From Actibacterium ureilyticum (lineage in GTDB: Bacteria; Pseudomonadota; Alphaproteobacteria; Rhodobacterales; Rhodobacteraceae), in the NCBI RefSeq assembly GCF_002285435.1, contig NZ_NSBT01000026.1:62001-126000 (forward strand): DNA of 64,000 bases. Reading direction: 5' to 3'. This document shows positions 16,004 to 23,981 of this stretch, piece by piece. Positions within the stretch are counted from its first letter, which is position 1; each line of letters starts with the position of its first letter. The notes under the pieces were generated by a model. That model was not told the origin of the DNA. It was given only the letters and a program-made list of their open reading frames with translations, and ran no database searches. A program made the position numbers and the translations under genes.

Positions 16004-18556
16004 GTGCAGAAACATTCCGAATTGTCCGAGTTCATCGAGATCACGCCAACCGCGCCGGTCGCGGTCAATCGCCATGGCGGGCGGGCGAAATGCCTGCAGC
16101 GTCTGATCCGGCTGGATCTGCCGGTGCCCACGACCGTTGCGCTGCCGTTCGAAACCGTGCATCGCATCGCTGCCGGTCAGATGGTGGATTATGCCCGCAT
16201 CCTGCAGGGGTTCGGCCCCGCGCCGCTGTTGTCGGTGCGGCCCAGCTCCGAGGATCCCGATTGGGGCGGGCCGGGGGCGATCCTGAATATCGGCATGAAT
16301 GCCGAACGCCACGCCGCGCTGACCAAAAAGATCGGGACCGAGGCCGCCGACCGGCTGTATCTGCGGTTCATTCAGGCCTATTCGGTCCATGTCGCGCGGC
16401 TGGACCCCGATGCGTTCGAGGCCGCGGCGAGCCTGGAGGGGGCGCTTCAGGCCTATGAGGACGAGACCGACGAGCCGTTCCCGCAGGATGTCGAACGGCA
16501 ACTGGCCGAGGTTCTGCGGTCGATGGCCCGCGCGTGGGAGGGCACGACCGCCCGCCTGTTGCGCCAGGCCAAGGGCGCGCCGGCGGATGCCGGGCTGGGG
16601 CTGGTGGTGCAGCGCATGGCGCTGGGCGTCGGGCCGACCGAAAGCGGGGCGGGCGTGATCCAGTTCGCCGACGATGTGACCGGCGCGCCGCTGATCAAGG
16701 GCCGCTATCTGAGCCAGAGCCAGGGGCGCGCCGCGCTGACCCATGGCGAGGGCGCGCTTTACCTGACCCGCGACCCCCGTGGCCGGTCGCTGGAAGAACA
16801 CGAGCCCGAGATCTTCGAGGCGCTGAAACACTGGGGCGCGCTTTGCCGGGCGCGCCTGCGCGAGGAAATGCAGATCGAGTTCGTGATCGAACACGGGCAC
16901 CTGCATATCCTGGATGCGGTGCGGCTGACGCGCAGCTCGCGCGCGGCGGTGCGGATCGCCGTCGACATGGCCGAGGCGGGCATCATCCCCCAGGACGAGG
17001 CCGTGCTGCGGATCGCCCCGCGCGCGCTGACCGAGCTGATGCACAGCCAAATCGACCCGCGTGGCAAGCGGGACCGGTTCGCGCAAGGCATCGCCGCCAG
17101 CCCCGGCGCGGCGACGGGCCGGATCGTCTTTGGCTCGGCTGCGGCGCAGGCCAGCGCGGCGCGCGGGGAACCCTGCATCCTGGTGCGGCGCGAAACTTCG
17201 CCCGAGGACATTCGCGGCATGCACGCGGCCAGCGCGGTGCTGACCGAACGCGGCGGCATGACCAGCCACGCGGCGGTGATCGCGCGGGGGCTTGGCCTGC
17301 CTTGTGTGGTGGGGGTGTCGGACATGTCGCTGAAAACCCGCGACGGCACGCTGACATCGGCCGATGGCCGCGTCCTGCGCGAGGGCGACATCATCACCAT
17401 CGATGGTAGCACGGGCCAAGCACTGATCGGCGCGGTCGACATGCTGGAGCCGGCGCTGGACGACCGGTTCCTGAAGCTCTTGCGCTGGGCCGAGGATGCC
17501 TGTGATATCGGGATCCGCGCCAATGCCGACACGCCCGCCGACGCGCGCACCGCGCTGCGGTTCGGGGCCGACGGGATCGGGCTGTGCCGGACCGAACACA
17601 TGTTCTTCGAAGACGACCGCATGACCGTCATGCGCGAAATGATCTTTGCCGACAGCGATGGCGACCGCCGTGCGGCGCTGGACCAGTTGCTGCCGATGCA
17701 GCGCGACGATCTGGTGCATCTGTTCGAGATCATGCAGGGCAAGCCGGTCTGCGTGCGCCTGTTCGACCCGCCGCTGCACGAATTCCTGCCCCATGACCGC
17801 CACGGCATGCGCGCCCTGGCCGAGGCGCTGGACATGCCGCTGTCGAAGGTCACCCGCCGGGTCGAGGCGCTGACAGAGTTCAACCCGATGCTGGGCATGC
17901 GCGGTGTGCGGTTGGGCGTGACCATGCCCGTCATCTATGAAAGCCAGGCCCGCGCGATTTTCGAGGCCACCGTCGATGTGGCCCTGCGCGGCATCACAGT
18001 GGTGCCCGAGATCATGATCCCGCTGGTGTCCGCCATGCGCGAGGTCGAGCTGGTCAAGACCAGCGTCGATGGCGTGGCGGCGGCGGTGCGCAACGAACGC
18101 GGGGTGGATTTCGAATACAAGCTGGGCGTGATGGTCGAAACCCCGCGCGCCGCGCTTCGGGCCGACGATATCGCCCAGCATGCGGCGTTCCTCAGCTTCG
18201 GGACCAATGACCTGACGCAGATGGCCTATGGGCTCAGCCGCGACGATGCGGGGCGGTTCATGGCGTCCTATGTGCAAAAGGGTGTCTTCCCCGAGGATCC
18301 GTTCCACACGCTGGATGTCGAAGGGGTGGGCGAGCTGCTGCTGATCGGGGCTGAGCGCGGACGCAGCGCGCGGCCGGGCGTGGTGCTGTCGGTTTGCGGC
18401 GAACATGGGGGCAATCCCGAATCCATCGGCTTCTGCCGGAATGCGGGATTCGACTATGTTTCCTGCTCGCCATTCCGGGTGCCGGTGGCCCGTCTGGCGG
18501 CGGCCCATCACGCGTTGGCGGAAAATCGCCGACCAGACGGGGAACAATCCCGATAA
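16004..18556 (+). CDS. PPDK-like PEP-utilising protein with atypical N-terminal domain
   Basis: An 850-residue protein of the pyruvate,phosphate dikinase/PEP-utilising family. The central swivelling domain has the phosphohistidine motif RGGMTSHAAVIARG (His422) and the C-terminal PEP/pyruvate barrel has GIGLCRTEHMFF, FNPMLGMRGVRL and the catalytic cysteine in SVCGEHGG (Cys798). The N-terminal nucleotide-binding part is much less canonical: the usual KGANL, TRDP/TRNP and NAQGED signatures are replaced by RAKCLQRL, FADDVTG and SQSQGRAALTHG. It may not use ATP/pyrophosphate like true PPDK. Start is GTG with ACGGAGG (15989-15995) as ribosome site. It lies 85 bp after glyS, a recurrent neighbour in the group as far as I know. 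Confidence 0.8.
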   Translation: MQKHSELSEFIEITPTAPVAVNRHGGRAKCLQRLIRLDLPVPTTVALPFETVHRIAAGQMVDYARILQGFGPAPLLSVRPSSEDPDWGGPGAILNIGMNAERHAALTKKIGTEAADRLYLRFIQAYSVHVARLDPDAFEAAASLEGALQAYEDETDEPFPQDVERQLAEVLRSMARAWEGTTARLLRQAKGAPADAGLGLVVQRMALGVGPTESGAGVIQFADDVTGAPLIKGRYLSQSQGRAALTHGEGALYLTRDPRGRSLEEHEPEIFEALKHWGALCRARLREEMQIEFVIEHGHLHILDAVRLTRSSRAAVRIAVDMAEAGIIPQDEAVLRIAPRALTELMHSQIDPRGKRDRFAQGIAASPGAATGRIVFGSAAAQASAARGEPCILVRRETSPEDIRGMHAASAVLTERGGMTSHAAVIARGLGLPCVVGVSDMSLKTRDGTLTSADGRVLREGDIITIDGSTGQALIGAVDMLEPALDDRFLKLLRWAEDACDIGIRANADTPADARTALRFGADGIGLCRTEHMFFEDDRMTVMREMIFADSDGDRRAALDQLLPMQRDDLVHLFEIMQGKPVCVRLFDPPLHEFLPHDRHGMRALAEALDMPLSKVTRRVEALTEFNPMLGMRGVRLGVTMPVIYESQARAIFEATVDVALRGITVVPEIMIPLVSAMREVELVKTSVDGVAAAVRNERGVDFEYKLGVMVETPRAALRADDIAQHAAFLSFGTNDLTQMAYGLSRDDAGRFMASYVQKGVFPEDPFHTLDVEGVGELLLIGAERGRSARPGVVLSVCGEHGGNPESIGFCRNAGFDYVSCSPFRVPVARLAAAHHALAENRRPDGEQSR

Positions 18557-18610
18557 CAAAGGCTTGGCTGTCCATGGCCCGGCACCAACGCGCCGGATGG
18601 GCGTCAAACA

Positions 18611-18628
18611 TGTTTCAAATTTGAAACA
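18611..18628. promoter_or_regulatory. Perfect 18-bp palindrome upstream of the cell-wall hydrolase
   Basis: TGTTTCAAATTTGAAACA is perfectly self-complementary over 18 bp, in a gap of low GC. It sits 105 bp before the SleB-type gene. Such a site is typical of a dimeric repressor operator; the cognate protein is unknown. Confidence 0.55.
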
Positions 18629-18732
18629 AGACCGTGTTGCGCTTTCGCCACAGGGGGTGGACCTCTGGAATCCTTTGATCTATGGAACAGCCGCTGCTGG
18701 CCCGTTGGCCAAGACTATCTGGGGGCACTTCG

Positions 18733-19422
18733 ATGGTGCGTATATGGAATTCGGCGTTAAGCGCCTTGGCGCTTGTGTGCTTTTTTGCGCCTGCAACTCT
18801 GGCTGATGTGAGTCTTTCACAGGCCAACGATCCGACCGCGTCGCTGGACACACACCTGACGACCCTTCTGGGGGCCGAGAAAAAGGCGATGCGTTCGGTG
18901 AAAGGTCGGCAACTGGAAAAGCTGGTCGCGCCGGGCCGGGCCAAACCCGCCGGGACTGTGGCCACTGTCCGCTATGACCGGTCCTGGCTGTCGGGCCTAC
19001 CTGCGGCCTCGGGCGGGGCGGAATGGGAATGCCTGTCCGAAGCGCTCTACTTCGAGGCGCGCGGCGAAAGCGTCAAAGGCCAGTTCGGCGTGGCCGAGGT
19101 GATCCTGAACCGGGTCGATTCCCCCAATTATCCCAACAGCGTATGCGGCGTTGTTAATCAAGGGACAGGGCGCAAGTTCCAGTGCCAGTTCACTTATACC
19201 TGCGACGGCAAGAAAGAAGTGATCAACGAACCCGCCGCCTATCGGCGCATGGGCAAGATCGCGCGCCTGGCGCTGGATGGCGCGGGCGGCAACCTGACCG
19301 CTGGTGCCACGCATTACCACACCAAGGCCGTGAGCCCGCGCTGGTCGCGCACGTTCCAGCGCACCGCCACGATCGGTGTGCACCATTTCTATCGTCAGCC
19401 CACCCGCCTGTCGAAGCGCTGA
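18733..19422 (+). CDS. Exported SleB/CwlJ-type cell-wall hydrolase
   Basis: A 229-residue protein with signal peptide (about 1-24, cleaved near TLA-DV) and a C-terminal Hydrolase_2 domain (about 110-220) like SleB/CwlJ lytic enzymes. The domain begins with WECLSEALYFEARGES, containing the catalytic-type Glu, and contains GQFGVAEVILNRVDSPNYPNSVCGVV, FQCQFTYTCDG and ATHYHTKAVSPRWSRT. It should cut glycan strands in periplasmic peptidoglycan. In non-sporulating proteobacteria this family is used for general wall remodelling. I chose 18733 because the signal peptide begins there and GGGGG (18721-18725) precedes it; an ATG at 18682 is in frame. Confidence 0.87.
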   Translation: MVRIWNSALSALALVCFFAPATLADVSLSQANDPTASLDTHLTTLLGAEKKAMRSVKGRQLEKLVAPGRAKPAGTVATVRYDRSWLSGLPAASGGAEWECLSEALYFEARGESVKGQFGVAEVILNRVDSPNYPNSVCGVVNQGTGRKFQCQFTYTCDGKKEVINEPAAYRRMGKIARLALDGAGGNLTAGATHYHTKAVSPRWSRTFQRTATIGVHHFYRQPTRLSKR

Positions 19423-19527
19423 GCGCGGCGCAGGTCGCATCCCGTCGGACAAATGCCGCTTGCGGGGCGGTGGATCTGTGGGCGGGGGCTAGTCTGTGTG
19501 GCGGAAACCTGCGATATGGGGCGCTCG

Positions 19528-20472
19528 ATGAGTGATGAAATCCGCCTTGCCTTTGCGCACCCCGCGGCCCGGGCCGAGGCCAGCGCGCCAGACACGCAAC
19601 CGCGTGACCGGATTTCCCTGCGCGATCACGTGATCGCGGTCGAAATCGGCGCCTTTCAATCCGAACGTGGCACCACCCAGCGCGTGCGTTTCAACGTGGT
19701 GGTCGAGGTGCGCCCGCATGGCGACGATCTGGGCGACGATGTGGATCGCATCCTGTCCTATGACAAGATCACCGACGCGATCGAGGCCGAGCTGTCGCTG
19801 GAACGCCTGAACCTGTTGGAGACCCTGGCAGACCGGGTTGCCGAGCATATCCTGACCGACCCGCTGGCGATGCGCGTTTTCGTCCGGATCGAAAAGCTGG
19901 ATCGCGGCCCCGGTGCGCTGGGGGTGGAAATCGTGCGCAGCCGCCCGAACGAGGGGCCGCGCGTGGTGCAACCCGCACCCGATGCCGAAACCGCGCTGCA
20001 TCCGCGGGTGGTGTACCTGTCGAACGCGGCCATCGCCTCGCCCGATCTGTCGGTCTGGCTGGACCGTCTGGCCGCCGGGACGGTGCCCGCGGTGCTGTGC
20101 GTGGGCCCCGCCGATGCGCCCGCGCCGCAATCGCAGGCCGCGCTGGCGCAACGGCGCATCGACCTGCTGGCCATCGAACAGAATGCCTGGGTGCTGGCCG
20201 GGCGCGATCCGCGCTGCATCGTGACGGGAACGCGGACCGAGATCGACTGGGCCATGCATCACGGCCAGATGCTGGTCTGGGCGCCGTCCAAGATCGTGCT
20301 GGATGCGGTCGATGGCCCCTCGGCCTCGCCCCGCGACGCGCTGGCGCTGGTGGCATGGTTTGCCGATCACCTGGCCGCGTCCGAGCTGGTTCTGATCGGG
20401 GCGGGGGAAACGGTCCGGACCGACCTGCCGCTGCGGCATCTTTCCCCGGAGCAGGCGACAAGCGCGCTTTAG
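19528..20472 (+). CDS. folB: Dihydroneopterin aldolase fused to an extra C-terminal domain
   Basis: A 314-residue protein. The FolB domain (about 30-140) is clear: ISLRDHVIAVEIGAFQSERGTTQRVRFNVVVEV, then VDRILSYDKITDAIEAELSLERLNLLETLADRVAEHIL and the VRIEKLDR segment. It converts dihydroneopterin to hydroxymethyldihydropterin and glycolaldehyde. The remaining 170 residues (VVYLSNAAIASPDLSVWLDRLAAGTVPAVLCVG... to the end) are not part of ordinary FolB (about 120 residues), and I do not recognise the fold; it looks like an alpha/beta nucleotide-binding-type domain. The start at 19528 follows GGGGCG; an ATG at 19516 is also possible. It is followed 40 bp later by folP. Confidence 0.88.
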   Translation: MSDEIRLAFAHPAARAEASAPDTQPRDRISLRDHVIAVEIGAFQSERGTTQRVRFNVVVEVRPHGDDLGDDVDRILSYDKITDAIEAELSLERLNLLETLADRVAEHILTDPLAMRVFVRIEKLDRGPGALGVEIVRSRPNEGPRVVQPAPDAETALHPRVVYLSNAAIASPDLSVWLDRLAAGTVPAVLCVGPADAPAPQSQAALAQRRIDLLAIEQNAWVLAGRDPRCIVTGTRTEIDWAMHHGQMLVWAPSKIVLDAVDGPSASPRDALALVAWFADHLAASELVLIGAGETVRTDLPLRHLSPEQATSAL

Positions 20473-20512
20473 CCCGCTTGCCATTCCCGGCCAGATCGCC
20501 AAAACAACTCTC

Positions 20513-21532
20513 ATGCGTGTCTATTATCGCCCGCTGGTCCAGACCGGCCCCGACCGTCCCATTGATGCCCTGCCGCTGGCGGGCGGGACGCTGTGGTTCA
20601 CCCATGCCGAGCGGTTGGAGCGGGGGGCGCCGGCCCGGTTCTGCCCCGCCAGCGAGCTTCCCGACGACATACGCGCCGCGCTGATGGCCCCGCGCGCGCC
20701 GGTTTGCGGTCTGGCCATGGACCGCCCGCGCCTGATGGGGATCCTGAACGTGACGCCGGACAGTTTCTCGGACGGGGGGCTGTTCGACGACCCCGAGGCC
20801 GCGCTGGCGCAGGGGCAGACACTGATCGCGGACGGGGCAGAGATCCTGGATATCGGGGGCGAGTCCACCCGGCCCGGCGCCGAACTCGTGCCCGCCGATC
20901 TGGAAACCCGCCGCACCGCGCCGGTCATCGCCGCGCTGCGGGCGGGGGGCATCACGACGCCCATATCCATCGACACCCGCAAATCCGACGTGGCGCGCGC
21001 CGCGCTGGAGGCCGGGGCGGACCTGATCAACGATGTGGCGGCCTTTACCTTTGATCCGAACATCGCCCGGCTGGCCGCTGACAGCGGCACGCCGGTCTGC
21101 GTGATGCATGCGCAGGGCGATCCGAAAACCATGCAGGACGCGCCGGACTACGCGAATGTCCTGCTGGATGTGTATGATTTTCTTGAGGAACGTGTCGATG
21201 CGGCGGTGGCTTCGGGTATCCCGCGCGACCGGGTGATTGTCGATCCCGGGATCGGTTTCGGCAAGACGCTGGATCACAATCTGGCGCTGATCCGGGGGCT
21301 GTCGCTGTTTCACGGGCTGGGCTGTCCGGTGCTGCTGGGCGCGTCGCGCAAGCGGTTCATCGGCACGCTGGGCGATGCGCCGCAGGCCCGCGACCGGATG
21401 CCGGGATCTGTGGCAATCGCGCTGGAAGGCGCGCGGCAGGGCGTGCAGATCCTGCGCGTTCATGATATTTCTGAGACCCGCCAGGCGCTGCGCCTGGCAC
21501 AGGCAGTGTGGGGCAGTTCAACCGATGCGTGA
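20513..21532 (+). CDS. folP: Dihydropteroate synthase
   Basis: A 339-residue TIM-barrel enzyme joining hydroxymethyldihydropterin diphosphate and p-aminobenzoate. The two family signatures are [17 protein letters not shown] and [15 protein letters not shown]; further matches are [52 protein letters not shown] and GASRKRFIG. It carries about 65 extra N-terminal residues before the barrel, usual in this order. Its stop overlaps the glmM start by 8 bp, so folB, folP and glmM form one operon, the standard FolP-GlmM pairing of proteobacteria. Confidence 0.97.
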   Translation: MRVYYRPLVQTGPDRPIDALPLAGGTLWFTHAERLERGAPARFCPASELPDDIRAALMAPRAPVCGLAMDRPRLMGILNVTPDSFSDGGLFDDPEAALAQGQTLIADGAEILDIGGESTRPGAELVPADLETRRTAPVIAALRAGGITTPISIDTRKSDVARAALEAGADLINDVAAFTFDPNIARLAADSGTPVCVMHAQGDPKTMQDAPDYANVLLDVYDFLEERVDAAVASGIPRDRVIVDPGIGFGKTLDHNLALIRGLSLFHGLGCPVLLGASRKRFIGTLGDAPQARDRMPGSVAIALEGARQGVQILRVHDISETRQALRLAQAVWGSSTDA

Positions 21533-22871
21533 CAAGCTTTTTGGCACCGATGGCGTGCGGGGCCGCGCCAATACCGAACCGATGACCGCCGAGATGGCGT
21601 TGCGTCTGGGCGCGGCGGCGGGTCGGTATTTCCGGCGCAAGGATGGGGGCACCGAACACCGGGTGGTGATTGGCAAGGACACGCGCCTGTCGGGCTATAT
21701 GTTCGAAAACGCACTGACGGCGGGCTTCACCTCGACCGGTATGAACGTGCTGCTGCTGTCGCCGGTGCCGACGCCCGCGGTGGGGATGCTCACGACCTCG
21801 ATGCGGGCGGATGTGGGGGTCATGATCTCGGCCAGTCACAACGCGGCCGAGGATAACGGGATCAAGTTCTTTGGCCCCGACGGGTTCAAGCTGTCGGACG
21901 AGGTCGAGATCGAGATCGAGCGCATGATGCACGAAGGTGTCGAACTGGCACAGGCGCGCAATATCGGCCGGGCCAAGCACATCTATGACGGGCGCTATCG
22001 GTACAACGAACGGGTCAAGGGCAGCCTGCCGCGCGGCATGACGCTGGCCGGGCTGAAGGTCGTGGTGGATTGCGCCAATGGCGCCGCCTATCGCACCGCG
22101 CCCGAGGTGTTGTGGGAGCTTGGCGCCGATGTGGTGCCGATCGGAACGTCGCCCAACGGGTTCAACATCAACGAGAAATGCGGCTCGACCAGCCCCGACG
22201 CGGCGGCGGCGGCCGTGGTGGCGCATGGCGCGGATATGGGCATCTGTCTGGATGGCGATGCCGACCGGGTGATGATCATCGACGAAACCGGCCGGGTGGC
22301 CGATGGCGACCAGATCATGGCGCTGTTCGCCAGCCGCTGGGCCGAAGCCGGGCGGCTGAACGATGGCACGCTGGTGGCCACGGTCATGTCGAACCTGGGG
22401 CTGGAACGGTTCCTGCAGGAGCGCGGCTTGCGGCTGGAACGCACGGCGGTCGGCGACCGCTATGTGGTCGAGGCGATGCGCCGTGGCGGCTGGAACCTGG
22501 GTGGCGAGCAGTCGGGCCATATCGTGATGACCGACTATGCCACCACCGGCGACGGGCTGTTGGCCGGGGTGCAGTTCCTGGCGGCGATGGTGGAGACCGG
22601 TTTACCCGCCTCCAGCCTGGCGCAACAGTTCAAGACCGTGCCGCAACGGCTTGAAAACGTGCGCTATTCGCCAGAGATGGCGCCGCTGGACAACGCCGAT
22701 GTTCAGGCCGCGATTGCCGCGTCCGAGGCCGAGTTGAACGGCAATGGCCGGCTGCTGATCCGCAAGTCGGGGACCGAGCCGCTGATCCGTGTCATGGGCG
22801 AAAGCGAGGATGCGGCGCGGCTGGATTCGGCCATTGCGCGGGTTGTGGCGGCGGTTCAGGGCGCGGTCTGA
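21525..22871 (+). CDS. glmM: Phosphoglucosamine mutase
   Basis: A 448-residue alpha-phosphohexomutase that interconverts glucosamine-6-phosphate and glucosamine-1-phosphate for UDP-GlcNAc synthesis. Signatures: [13 protein letters not shown] at the N-terminus, the phosphoserine loop [18 protein letters not shown], the metal loop [13 protein letters not shown] and GGEQSGHIV, and the phosphate-binding [12 protein letters not shown]. The ATG at 21525 overlaps the folP end; the longer upstream frame is folP read out of frame. Product feeds MurA (52.5 kb) and lipopolysaccharide. Confidence 0.98.
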   Translation: MRDKLFGTDGVRGRANTEPMTAEMALRLGAAAGRYFRRKDGGTEHRVVIGKDTRLSGYMFENALTAGFTSTGMNVLLLSPVPTPAVGMLTTSMRADVGVMISASHNAAEDNGIKFFGPDGFKLSDEVEIEIERMMHEGVELAQARNIGRAKHIYDGRYRYNERVKGSLPRGMTLAGLKVVVDCANGAAYRTAPEVLWELGADVVPIGTSPNGFNINEKCGSTSPDAAAAAVVAHGADMGICLDGDADRVMIIDETGRVADGDQIMALFASRWAEAGRLNDGTLVATVMSNLGLERFLQERGLRLERTAVGDRYVVEAMRRGGWNLGGEQSGHIVMTDYATTGDGLLAGVQFLAAMVETGLPASSLAQQFKTVPQRLENVRYSPEMAPLDNADVQAAIAASEAELNGNGRLLIRKSGTEPLIRVMGESEDAARLDSAIARVVAAVQGAV

Positions 22872-22875
22872 TGCC

Positions 22876-23811
22876 TTAGCCCGCTGGTCGGAACACCGAC
22901 CGCGCCAGCGCCCGCAGCGCCGCCCCCTGGCTGAGCGCGACGCCGAACAGGATCAGCGCCAGCGCGGCAAACAGGCTGGGCGGCAGTGCCTCGTTCAGGA
23001 CCAGCGCGCCCAGCACCACCGACCAGACCGGCACCTGGTAATTGACCAGCGTCAGGAATGTCGGCCCGGCCGAGCGGATGACCAGCACCCGCAACAGGTT
23101 CATCGCCGCCGTCGACACCACGCCCATGAACAGCATCGCGGCGATGGGGGTGGCGCCGGGCAGGGGCGGGATGCCTTCATAGGCCAGCGAAAACGGCAGG
23201 GTGATCAGTCCGCCAAAGACCAGCATCAGCGTGGTCAGGCCGATGGGATCGACCGGCGGCAGGCGGCGGATGGTGATCGAATTCAGCGCATAGCACGCCG
23301 CAACGCCCAGACAGGCCAGCCGCCCCCACAGCTCCAGATCCGCGCCGCTGCTGGCCAGCGCGTCCGGCCCGATCAGCAGCCAGACCCCCGCCACGCCCAG
23401 CATGACACCCAAAACGGCCCGGGGCCGCATCCGTTCGCCCGCGACCATGAAATGCGCCAGCGGCAGCACGAAGATCGGCACGGCCGCCATCGCGGTGCCC
23501 GCAAAGCCCGAGGTTACATGCTGCTGCCCCCAGTTGAGCAGCAGGAACGGGATCCCCGAACTGACCGCCCCGGCCCAGATCAGCGCGATCCAGGTCGGGC
23601 GGCGGTTGGCATCCAGCGCCAGCCGGAACCCGGTCGCGGCCCAGGCCACCGCCATCACGGCCGCCCCCACAAAGAGCCGCAGGCTGGCCAGCCAGAACGG
23701 CGGAAAGCCCCGTAGCGCGATTTCGATCACCATGAAGGTCGAGCCCCAGACAAAGCCCAGGATCGCGACCATCAGCCAGCTTTTGGGGGTGATCTGGGGC
23801 AGCGGGGTCAT
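22876..23811 (-). CDS. EamA/DMT-family permease
   Basis: A 311-residue membrane protein with ten predicted helices in two EamA repeats. The first starts LMVAILGFVWGSTFMVIEIALRGFPPFWLASLRL, the typical WGSTF...R pattern, and the second begins WGRLACLGVAACYALNSITIRRL. Members export metabolites such as amino acids or nucleosides; substrate unknown. The ATG at 23811 starts just before the first helix; the longer reading frame adds 39 Arg-rich residues without support. Convergent with glmM (4 bp between stops). Confidence 0.86.
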   Translation of the reverse strand: MTPLPQITPKSWLMVAILGFVWGSTFMVIEIALRGFPPFWLASLRLFVGAAVMAVAWAATGFRLALDANRRPTWIALIWAGAVSSGIPFLLLNWGQQHVTSGFAGTAMAAVPIFVLPLAHFMVAGERMRPRAVLGVMLGVAGVWLLIGPDALASSGADLELWGRLACLGVAACYALNSITIRRLPPVDPIGLTTLMLVFGGLITLPFSLAYEGIPPLPGATPIAAMLFMGVVSTAAMNLLRVLVIRSAGPTFLTLVNYQVPVWSVVLGALVLNEALPPSLFAALALILFGVALSQGAALRALARSVFRPAG

Positions 23812-23981
23812 TCGCGTGTCACATGTCGTTGGGTCAAGGCTCGGCCCGACAAGACGGGTTTCGCGGGCCAAGGTCAAACGGTTTCGGTTCGGTCGGGACC
23901 GAAGCAGCCTTGGGTTGATCTGGCGCAACGTCAGGCGCGGCGCTGGCTGTCAGGCTGGGCGCGAAACAAAGGATGCGCGCA

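Noticed and set aside
13660-18607. Two long minus-strand frames (835 and 912 codons) opposite glyS and the PPDK-like gene
   Set aside because: Shadows of GC-rich genes; no domain or motif, and strong protein signatures lie on the plus strand.
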